This document shows, one piece after another, positions 33,404 through 40,179 of a DNA stretch of 40,179 bases (position 1 is the stretch's first letter; each line of letters starts with the position of its first letter). Source of the stretch: Ophiothrix spiculata (lineage: Eukaryota; Echinodermata; Ophiuroidea; Amphilepidida; Ophiotrichidae). The notes beneath the pieces were generated by a model. The model saw only the letters and a program-made list of their open reading frames with translations, did no database searches and was not told where the DNA came from. The stretch lies in the NCBI GenBank assembly GCA_000969725.1, contig JXSR01S042591.1. One strand, 5' to 3'. Position numbers and translations under genes: made by a program.

Positions 33404-33502
33404 AGCATGTCCATTCGTCTTTGCCATCTGAGCATTGTGGGGTATCGTCACAGACATATTCAGACTCTACAAACTGAACTTCATTGCTGCAGAATTCCGT
33501 CC
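33404..33502 (-). CDS. Degenerate LDL-receptor class A exon
   Basis: Exon of 99 bases, phase 1 at both ends, with acceptor TTGTTTCCAG and donor GTAAGTT. It encodes GTEFCSNEVQFVESEYVCDD followed by TPQCSDGKDEWTC. The second half, C-D-D-x3-C-SDGKDE-x2-C, is the LDLa signature with the SDxxDE calcium loop. An LDLa domain normally has six cysteines; only four are here, and the two that flank the F-x-C and G-x-C positions are absent. The Asp usually just before the fifth cysteine is Gln. It sits between two CUB domains, a common arrangement in extracellular receptors and proteases. Confidence 0.85.
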
Positions 33503-34288
33503 CTGGAAACAAGGCATTATAAGATATCAGCAAATACATACTATATTCATCTGAAAAAACCCTTTTCATTCTGTGCATTAACAACAAATCAATCAAATCG
33601 ATCATCAAGTCACACAGCAACAAAACAGACAAATCACACGAGCTCATGAGTAACGTGCGAGTTGTGTTTGAACTTTAACCTCGGCGTACCAGACGCGTAA
33701 AAATGAAAGTTTTTTTTTCACGTGACTTTAACACATAGTCTCTACAAAATGAATTTAAGTTCATTACTGCAGAATCACCATTTGGCTGCTATCACATAGA
33801 AGTATACGGCATACGGTATTTGATGCCTATATGTTATACAGGCATGGCGAGCTATACATTTTTTCGAATAGTGCCCTCTTGTGTGACCCGGTAGCACCAA
33901 ATTCATGTGTTCTACTGAATCTATAGTATACGCATGCCCAAGTAAATTTGTGCACCGTATACCCGAATAGTATAGTTCTATGTGATTGCAGTCTTCATAA
34001 ACATTCAGACTATAATTTGAATTTCATTGACTTTGAAAACAAAGCATTGCATATAAACAAAATTGACTTGACTAGCTGTGTTACATTTACTGCGACTAGG
34101 CTGAATATGACCAATTCGCCACATGATACACGTCAATCATTTTTCCATATGTCAAATGCATGGACTCTACAATTTGAAATGAAAGGAGTATCGATGAACT
34201 GATTTTAAGAACAAAAATCTGTTCAATAAAATTTTGAAGACAATTTGTCACATCTTTTCACATTAACTGAAAAAAAAGAGAAAGTTAC
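33503..34288. other. Intron with two decayed copies of the LDLa exon and a MITE
   Basis: Positions 33736-33776 and 34001-34060 match parts of the LDLa exon and its acceptor flank, on the same strand. A palindromic element at 33790-33990 separates them. No functional exon was found in this intron. Confidence 0.65.
33790..33990. mobile_element. ~200-bp palindromic MITE
   Basis: The left end is CTATCACATAGAAGTATAC and the right end is GTATAGTTCTATGTGATTG, its near complement. Inner words (GCATACGG, CCGTATAC, GGCATG, GCATGCC) also pair. It is flanked by TGC on both sides. It is non-coding. Confidence 0.72.
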
Positions 34289-34666
34289 CGTTTGCAATAA
34301 TTGAATCATTAAGAACCGACACTGTAATCGAGATTCGATATTCCGCCTCCACATCAAACGACGTAAAATTGAAGATTAATCGGTCTCCAATGGATACGAC
34401 ATCTAATGGATATTCATCGTTCATGTCAACCATAGCATATCCCGTACCATTACCACGTCCAAAAATATAATTGTCTGACATTATTAAGATGGCATTGTCA
34501 GTGTCGCCGAATTCAGCAGCCATGAAATTTGCATAGACTCTTTCGCCTTCCGGTGCATCGACAACGACTACACAACTTGGATATCCGGTTGAAAACCCTG
34601 GGAAGTTACCGGAGACTATGTCAACTGAGTCGCCCATTGTGAGACTGATGTTCATGTTATCACAAA
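34289..34666 (-). CDS. CUB-like domain exon (first CUB)
   Basis: Exon of 378 bases, phase 1 at both ends, with acceptor CCCTTTTTAG and donor GTAACTT. It encodes (V)CDNMNISLTMGDSVDIVSGN, FPGFSTGYPSCVVVVDAPEG, ERVYANFMAAEFGDTDNAIL, then a variable middle, and ends IGDRLIFNFTSFDVEAEYRI followed by SITV. Order and spacing fit a CUB fold: the first Cys, a FPGFSTGYPSC turn like the usual NYPxxYPxxxxC, and two late strands. It has only the first cysteine pair and lacks the usual Tyr-Asp calcium residues, so it is a diverged CUB. Sequons NIS, NGT, NFT and NDS suggest heavy glycosylation. Confidence 0.82.
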
Positions 34667-35663
34667 CTAAAAAGGGAAAAAGTAAAAGAGTTCAGTTAGT
34701 CCTGGAGGTTAAACAACAATTAAAGGTACAGTGTAAACAACAATAATTGGTGATGGTTGAATTTATAAGCAATGGGGCCTCCGGTCTTGATTGTTTGTGT
34801 TTTCGGAAAAAGTATATTTTAAGTCCCAGCCAACCCTTATCATGACCCGACCGTAACTCACTAAACCATAACCCGAACCCTTATCGTTTGGGTATAGTTT
34901 TCTTGGTAGGATGAGCAAATGCCACTTGGGCGAGCGAATGTCTTTGGATGCTAAGCCTTATCTGGCCTGAAATTGATATTTCAACTAAGGCCCTGTGGGG
35001 AAGCCCAAAACCCTAAATGTTCGGGAAAAATATTACCGGGGTCAACCGGGTCGGGAAAAATCTACATGGGGTCGGTAAAGTTTACATTTTAAAAAATAAT
35101 TATAATTTTTGCCATGATGATTTAAGTTGAACGTTTACCAAATAAGGTACACTTTTGACGTTATCAAGATTTTATCTTTATAAACAATCACATAAATCTC
35201 GGGTAAAGCATGAGCTGTGACTGGAAAGGAAAACACGGTAATTTTATGTCATATGCATTACATGAATTTTTTCGAGAAAAAGTATTACAATATTAAAGAA
35301 CAAGCATTAAGCTTCAGCGTTTATTACTGTGTTATTATTGTTACAAAGTAAGAGATTCATGAGGTCCTAATTAAGGTCATTTCTTAATTTTTGTTTCCTA
35401 ATCGTTCACAGCTTAAATCACAATCCTTGTTAAGCACCATTATAATAGATCGGGACTTGGAAAAAGATACCAGCCTTGACCGGGAAATCATGAAAAACCG
35501 TTGGTGGGTCGGTCTAGTCTAGAAAAAATCCCTTCGGGTCGGGGTCGGACGGGGTAAGCTAAATTTTTATCGGGTCAGGATATAAACTGACAGGGGAACA
35601 ACGGGGTCGGGGTGAGAAAAAAACTTGCCCAACAGGGTGTTATGAAATTAAATTCTTACTAAC
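34667..35663. other. Intron with two GGGTCGG-rich patches, no exon seen
   Basis: Patches at about 34975-35075 and 35495-35640 share words such as GGGTCGGGAAAAAT, CGGGGTC and GGGTCGGGG, while the DNA between them is AT-rich. They may be the ends of one element about 650 bases long, but no clean terminal repeat was seen. Confidence 0.45.
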
Positions 35664-35687
35664 CTGATGGTGGTTTTGGCATCACAA
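35664..35687 (-). CDS. 24-base proline-rich linker microexon
   Basis: The exon has acceptor CTTTTTTTACAG and donor GTTAGTAAG, both strong, in the same orientation as the neighbours and with phase 1 on both sides. It adds VMPKPPS plus split codons between the SEA and first CUB domains. The frame joins exactly: G from the SEA exon plus TT gives Val, and its own last G plus TT gives Val before the first CUB cysteine. At 24 bases it is below the size most gene finders accept. It may be skipped in some transcripts without frame change. Confidence 0.75.
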
Positions 35688-36095
35688 CTGTAAAAAAAGA
35701 AAACAAAAACATACTTTTAATGTACTGGTAGAAACAAACAAAACAATGGTTTTGTGAAATACTGTATAAGTAATGTGACTATATAAAGGCGTTTTCAAGT
35801 GTATTTGTGAAAAAATATTTTACCACAAAAAAATTGATAAAAAACTTATGCTTGCTTTCCTATACTAACACATGTGGAATTAAATTCGGGATCCCGAATT
35901 TAATTCAACAAATGGCCATAACAGAAAAAATAAGCATCTTTGAGCCAAATCGTTTGGAGGGTATTCATATCTACCAAAAGCAACCCAATAAGCCCCAAAA
36001 ATAAAAAGTCATGGGTGACAGGGGACGCTTCATTTTTAACACTTTATAGTATTGCTTTAAGTAAACCTGATAGACAGACAGACAGACAAACCAAC

Positions 36096-36348
36096 CTTCC
36101 ATCACCTCGGCAGATCCGGGAATAACCGGTAGATCCAACCCACTATCGCTATCATTTGCGGCCATCTCTATCGCGTTACTAAGCGACATCTGCGTGAGGG
36201 TGCCAATGTCCATATCATCAGTAACATTAGCAAATGGTACATCGGTGAACGTCGTCATGAAGTTTACAACGACACTGCCGGCGCCAAAACTGGTGACTTC
36301 CGTCCCTCCATATGCATTACCATATTGTTGGCTTAATGCAGTATCCAT
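36096..36348 (-). CDS. SEA domain exon, second half with GSVVV self-cleavage site
   Basis: Exon of 253 bases, phase 0 at the start (acceptor AACTTCTAG) and phase 1 at the end (donor GTTGGTTTG). It encodes MDTALSQQYGNAYGGTEVTS, FGAGSVVVNFMTTFTDVPFA, NVTDDMDIGTLTQMSLSNAI and then EMAANDSDSGLDLPVIPG. The GSVVV at the turn after a TEVTSFGAG strand is the known autoproteolysis motif of SEA domains (cleavage between Gly and Ser), as in mucins and adhesion receptors. The first helix and strand of the fold are not here; they are supplied by the exon copies at 39617 or beyond. Sequons NVT and NDS are present. Confidence 0.9.
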
Positions 36349-36674
36349 CTAGAAGTTTGAAAAGATAAAAAAAAGGTTGTGGTTAGACGACGAAAATAAA
36401 AAAAATCTGTTTTACAGGCCCGACCGTCTCTAAATTTGCCCAAATCATATAAAATCAGCTGTTTTTTGGCCAAAATTTAATTATTTTGGTTATTTTTTTA
36501 AGAAAATTTCTTTGTAAAAAAAAAAATCTGTTTTTCCCCAATTTGTCAGATTTGAGGGTTATTTTAGGCAAAAAAAAAATTGCCCAACCGACCGACTCTA
36601 CTTGAAAGTTACACCCGCCCGTAATCAACTTAGCTTTGTGGCATTCCCAAATGGCGAATTTTGGGTTTGCAGAC

Positions 36675-36824
36675 ACCATTGTATTAATGGCCGAACAAAA
36701 TATCCATCTACAAGTTCAAGAAGACACCAAATATTGTAAAGGTCAGCAACATGGTGTTCCCCAAGGGCCTATTTTAGGTCCACAGGCATCATATCAATAG
36801 CTTACGCAGTATCCAATGAGAAGT
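36675..36824 (+). repeat. ~110-bp tandem units with RT-like motif and SEA exon-edge copies (block 1)
   Basis: Each unit has TATCCATCTAGAAGTTT-like words that match the 5' border of the SEA second-half exon, then CACCAAATATTGTAAAGG, then GGTGTTCCCCAAGGGCCTAT followed by TTTAGGTCC (GVPQGPILGP in the plus frame, 36753-36782). The array is interrupted by the MITE at 36829-37436 and resumes at 37441. Confidence 0.7.
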
Positions 36825-36828
36825 TTAA

Positions 36829-37436
36829 AGGGGGACAACACATTACTGAATTTTATGTTTTTCCAAGCTTATTTTGTACAATAACTTTTTAACAAAGTGC
36901 TTAAAGTTAATAAAAGTATTTTGAGAAAATCAGACACAAAAACCCACACATTTTTTTGGCCATTTGGGCTTTCAAATAAGCTAAAAATAACAATTTAAAA
37001 AAAAATGACTTCTGAATGGGGTTTTTAATTTAAAACACCAATTCAGATGTTGCGTCATTTTTAATTTAGAGGATTTCGGCCAATTTCTTTTATTTTCATG
37101 CCAAATAAGGTCAAAATTCATTTTTGACCTTATTTGGCATGAAATTCAAAAAATTGGTCAAAACCCTCAAAAATAAAAATGACGAAACATCCGAATGGCC
37201 GTGCTTTTAATTAAAAATACCATTCAGAAGTCATTTTTTTAAATTTGTTATTTTTAGCTTGTTTGAAAGCAATAATGGCCAAAAAATGTGTTTTTCTGAT
37301 TTTCTCAAAAAATGTGATTTCTGGTCAAAAATCAACATCCCATCATGTTCCTTGTGAAACTTTAAGCACTTTGTTAAAAAGTTACTGTACACAATAAACT
37401 TGCAAAAACGTAAATTGATTAATGTGTTGTCCGCCC
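36829..37436. mobile_element. 608-bp fully palindromic MITE with TTAA flanks
   Basis: The element lies between TTAA at 36825-36828 and TTAA at 37437-37440. The left end reads AGGGGGACAACACATTA; the right end in reverse complement reads GGGCGGACAACACATTA. The two ~300-base arms pair throughout, with words such as ACTTTTTAACAAAGTGCTTA, TTTTGGCCATT, GACTTCTGAATGG and ATGCCAAATAAGGTC at the centre near 37115. It is non-coding and inserted cleanly in the middle of the 110-bp tandem array. Confidence 0.9.
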
Positions 37437-37440
37437 TTAA

Positions 37441-37710
37441 AAAGATATCAAATATTGTAAAGGATTATTAGTCAATAACATGTTGTTCCCCACTATTTTG
37501 GGTTTGCAGGCATGGCTGAACATAGTATCCATCTAGAAGTTTGAAAGCTATTCAATGTTGTAAGCACCATCGTATCAATAGCTTATCCAGAGTCCATTAA
37601 GAAGTTTAGAAAGAGACAAAAGTTGTAAAGAGTTATGGCAAGTGGTATTCCTCAAGGGTCTATTTTGGGTCTACAGTGCAATATGCATCTATGAGTTTTA
37701 AAAAGATGCA
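37441..37710 (+). repeat. ~110-bp tandem units (block 2)
   Basis: Continuation of the array after the MITE. Copies of the SEA exon border occur near 37530 (AGTATCCATCTAGAAGTTTG), 37586 and 37680. The reverse-transcriptase-like segment at 37644-37673 reads GIPQGSILGL. Confidence 0.7.
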
Positions 37711-38139
37711 TATTGGTAATGCCATATTCAAAGTAAAGACAAGCTCAAATTTTCAAAGTGAGGAAAAAATTCCAGTTGCTTATGATTAGGAGCACTGGAT
37801 AACTGTATGGAGAATTTCAATGTCTTGCTTTGTTAATGCTAGACTTTTTCAGAAGTGCAAAGAACACCCTTACTTTGAAAGTGTTGTAATTCAAATGACA
37901 TACTTTCTCATTTACAAATTTGCAAGAACCCTTTTGGATTTGTAACATAATGTCAGTCAAGACTCTTATAACCTAAAAATCGGAATATGATGGATGTTAC
38001 GTAGATCATGGATTGCCCTTGTAAAGTCTTGGACCACTTAATAACTTATCAAGATGGTAGGTCTAACAGCATTTAACCATTTTTAAATGTTTGCATAAAT
38101 TATGCAAATTGGGTACTGAATTTGTATATTTTATGCCAA

Positions 38140-38260
38140 GTAAATACCATGGGGAACACAACACACCATATACATAGGACCAAGTAAAGAACCTTGGGGA
38201 ACACCACACACCTTATAACACCTTAAACACAGGACTATGTAAAGTACCTAATACATGGGA
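38140..38260 (-). repeat. Minisatellite units of ~45 bp coding GVPQGSLLGP (minus)
   Basis: Two to three units with GGACCAAGTAAAGAACCTTG on the plus strand. Minus-strand 38176-38205 translates as GVPQGSLLGP. The same unit expands at 39720-40179. Confidence 0.75.
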
Positions 38261-38993
38261 TATATTATTATACCATTTAAATATTAATGAGCTAGTGGTA
38301 CCAATTCATTGGTCAATCACAATTGACACAACAAAAATAAATACAGCTATTTAGGGAAATCACTATCTATCGGTTGTTATTTTTAGCTATTTTCCCTATG
38401 ACTCATCCCCCAAAGTCAGATTTTAATATTGTGTGTGAAGTGGCTATGCACGGTGATCCATGGAAAACTGGAAACCACTACACAACAACATTGTTCAAAA
38501 TGGCAGCTCCCAGCAGACTTACACTGTGTCTCACTGACTGGCTTGGATTTACTTGATAAACTAAATAAAATGTGAATTTTATGGAATATTACACCAACTG
38601 CTACATGCTAAGAAATGGGAATTTTAAGACCAAGAAGGTGAGCAACTATAAATTGTGAATTTTTCATTATAGCTTACTGTTTGGATTTTGTCATGTTCAT
38701 GTGTTGACTGTTTAGTAAGCTTACTCCTAATCTTGTCTTGTGATGTAAATTTCATAGATTTGTGACAAGGGAATACATTTATAATGACCTTTTATGAATT
38801 TTGGATGGTTTTATTAATTAAAAGATATGATTTTATACATCCATGCATGTTCAAAATGTGCCCAGCCAAACACACGAGAAAGGGATATTATGTATGTATG
38901 CAATATTAAAGCCAATGCTACAAATTTCAATTTAGTTATGTTTGATTGCACTTTGCCCAATAAATTGGCATCTTTAGCTCATAAATATTTAAA

Positions 38994-39159
38994 AGGTATA
39001 ATAAAACAAATGCTACATGGTGTATATTGGGGAAGTAGCTAGTGCAATAAATGTTCCCTCGGTACTGGCTGTGGGTTTATTACCCCTCGCCCTGAGAGTT
39101 TGGGGTAATAGGCCTACAGCCAGTACCTCTGGGAAAATAAATTGTATCACTATACCTCA
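38994..39159. mobile_element. Hairpin MITE (family with GGTATAGTAAAACAAATAC ends), copy 1
   Basis: The centre is a strong stem pairing CGGTACTGGCTGT with ACAGCCAGTACC and TTATTACCCC with GGGGTAATA (39059-39127). Outer ends GGTATAATAAAACAAAT and ATTGTATCACTATACC also pair. No coding content; the overlapping open frame at 38827-39042 is not credible. Confidence 0.72.
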
Positions 39160-39395
39160 TTAATATTCATTAGGCAACCATGAAATATAATTGGACAGTT
39201 CAACCTGATGCGCGTGACAGCATTTTGCCTACTTCCCCGATTGCGCGTAACACCCATGCAGGGAAAAAATTGAAAAACTTTCGCACCTCTACTACCGCAC
39301 CCCTCGGTTGGAAATTCATACAGTATACATTCAGAACAGTATACATATTAGGTGATTTTTGGTTTTGCTTATATTACATTCAGTGAAATATTTAT

Positions 39396-39610
39396 GAGGT
39401 ATAGTAAAACAAATACAACATGGTTTATTTTGAGAAGTATTGAAAATTCCTTATCCCTCGTTGTTGGATGCATGGGACTACGTCCCTCCGCTTCGCGTCG
39501 GGAAGTAGTCACCCACATCCAACACCTTGGGATCAGTAATTTTCACTGCTTCCCTCAATACCATGTTGTATTTGTATACTACTTCCCCGATACACACCAT
39601 GTATTTGTAT
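39396..39610. mobile_element. Hairpin MITE, copy 2, abutting a SEA exon donor
   Basis: Ends GGTATAGTAAAACAAATACA and ATGTTGTATTTGTATACT pair. The core pairs GTTGGATGCATGGGACTAC with GTAGTCACCCACATCCAAC around TCCGCTTCGCGTCGG. On the minus strand the element starts immediately after the GTAAGT donor of the exon ending at 39617. The same end sequence occurs at 10955-10993. Confidence 0.72.
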
Positions 39611-39616
39611 ACTTAC

Positions 39617-39693
39617 ACTAGATGACACGGTGCCAGAGAGGGCTTGAAACCCTGCAGAATTTGGATCATTCAAATCATCACTGAACTCTTGTG
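39617..39693 (-). CDS. SEA domain first-half exon, copy A (nearest to second half)
   Basis: It ends at a GTAAGT donor in phase 0, which matches the phase-0 start of the exon at 36348. It encodes (Q)EFSDDLNDPNSAGFQAL followed by SGTVSSS, the L-x-D-x-x-S-x-x-F-x-x-L pattern of the first helix of SEA domains. The start is not certain: an acceptor TTGGCTTAG gives 39693, a second (CACAAG) gives 39687; both are phase 1. Unlike copies B and C, the codon before GAG is CAA. The first strand of the SEA fold must come from an exon beyond the window. Confidence 0.75.
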
Positions 39694-39784
39694 CTAAGCC
39701 AAGGCTACCAGCAGTATTCAAAGCATAGGACCTAGTAAAGTACCTTGGGGAACTCCACATACCTAGTACATAGGATATACTTAC

Positions 39785-39855
39785 ACTAGATGACACGCTG
39801 CTAGACAGGGCTTGAAACCCTGCAGAATTTAGATCATTCAAATCATCACTGAACT
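39785..39855 (-). CDS. SEA domain first-half exon, copy B
   Basis: A 71-base near-identical copy of exon A with the same GTAAGT donor. It encodes FSDDLNDLNSAGFQAL then SSSVSSS. An in-frame TAA directly before GAG limits the exon to an acceptor at ATAAG or AAGAG, which has a weaker pyrimidine tract than copy A. Whether it is spliced in is unknown; it cannot be used together with A or C without shifting frame. Confidence 0.6.
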
Positions 39856-40037
39856 CTTATGCAAACTTAAGGAACCCTACCTTATAAATAGGACCAAGTA
39901 TAGAACTTTGGAGAACCCCACATATCTGATACATAGTAGTAAGTAAAGAACCTTGGAGAACACCACATACCTTATACATAGGACCAAGTTAAGTACCTTG
40001 GGGAACCCCACATATCTAGTACATAGGATAAACTTAC

Positions 40038-40108
40038 ACTAGATGACACACTGCTAGACAGGGCTTGAAACCCTGCAGAATTTGGATCATTCAAATCATC
40101 ACTGAACT
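40038..40108 (-). CDS. SEA domain first-half exon, copy C
   Basis: A 71-base copy, almost identical to copy B including 30 bases of upstream flank, with donor GTAAGTT. It encodes FSDDLNDPNSAGFQAL then SSSVSSS. It is 253 bases from copy B, the length of one duplicated block. It has the same acceptor limits as copy B. More copies may lie beyond the window edge. Confidence 0.6.
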
Positions 40109-40179
40109 CTTATGCAAACTTAAGGAACCCTACCTTATAAATAGGACCAAGTATAGAACTTTGGAGAACCCCACATATC

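Larger units (their letters stand above)
36349..39616. other. Large intron splitting the SEA domain; repeats, MITEs, exon-edge copies
   Basis: It contains tandem ~110-bp units (36675-36824 and 37441-37710), the MITE at 36829-37436, minisatellite units at 38140-38260, and two hairpin elements (38994-39159, 39396-39610). 37711-38140 and 38270-38990 show no feature. A dispersed-looking A/T-run block at 36385-36670 contains GCCCGACCG words. No further exon was found. Confidence 0.7.
39720..40179 (-). repeat. RT-motif minisatellite interleaved with SEA exon copies
   Basis: About 45-bp units; on the minus strand they translate as forms of CGVPQGTLLGPMYKV (for example GVPQGTLLGPM just upstream of copy A). 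Units lie at about 39727-39775, 39885-40025 and from 40135 to the window edge, between the exon copies. The array runs off the right edge. Confidence 0.8.

Noticed and set aside
39533-39841. 102-codon minus-strand frame joining two SEA half-exon copies
   Set aside because: The frame runs through donor sites and minisatellite by chance; the 71-base exons with GTAAGT donors explain it better.

Overview
This is eukaryotic, AT-rich nuclear DNA, almost certainly from a marine invertebrate and most likely a deuterostome (hemichordate or echinoderm type). The evidence is long spliceosomal introns with GTAAGT-type donors, one-domain-per-exon extracellular modules (SEA, CUB, LDLa, HYR), tRNA-derived SINEs, many palindromic MITEs, a LINE fragment and an LTR retroelement. 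There are two assembly gaps (11545-12174 and 25381-26114). The species cannot be named from the sequence alone.

Left part (1-23.6 kb): no host gene is visible. It is repeat-rich intergenic or deep-intron DNA. It holds two copies of a TTAA-flanked MITE in opposite orientation (853-1383 and about 12406-12834), a cluster of nested palindromes (3066-3250), a 2.8 kb foldback element built of ~186-bp units (6691-9464), a 1.66 kb terminal-inverted-repeat element containing a 16-17 bp minisatellite (14119-15780), a LINE reverse-transcriptase fossil (15795-16021), short MITEs (16642-16786, 19576-19860), a SINE (19015-19256), a diverged tandem duplication (20317-21270) and a small repeat with a recurring CCTAAATGGCGTAA core.

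Middle (23.6-27.9 kb): an LTR-retroelement fossil on the minus strand (LTRs, polypurine tract, gag with a CCHC knuckle, no pol seen) ends inside a 14-unit minisatellite. Each minisatellite unit carries a nuclear-receptor-like half-site (AAGGTCA). A TA-flanked MITE follows.

Right part (27.9-40.2 kb): one multi-exon gene on the minus strand, open at both ends. Read in transcription order it encodes the first half of a SEA domain (three alternative tandem copies), the second half with an intact GSVVV self-cleavage motif, an 8-codon proline-rich microexon, CUB, a degenerate LDLa module, a second CUB with calcium-site residues, and three HYR domains. All junctions inside this chain are phase 1 except the one that splits the SEA domain, which is phase 0. 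The product is expected to be a secreted or cell-surface, N-glycosylated adhesion or matrix protein. About 640 residues are visible. The start is off the right edge and the end was not found.

The most interesting pattern is that the introns of this gene hold decayed partial copies of its own exon edges: the HYR2 3' end, the LDLa exon, the SEA second-half 5' edge, and intact copies of the SEA first-half exon. These are mixed with short tandem units that translate as the LINE reverse-transcriptase motif GVPQGSLLGP. The gene looks like a place where local tandem duplication repeatedly captures exon borders.
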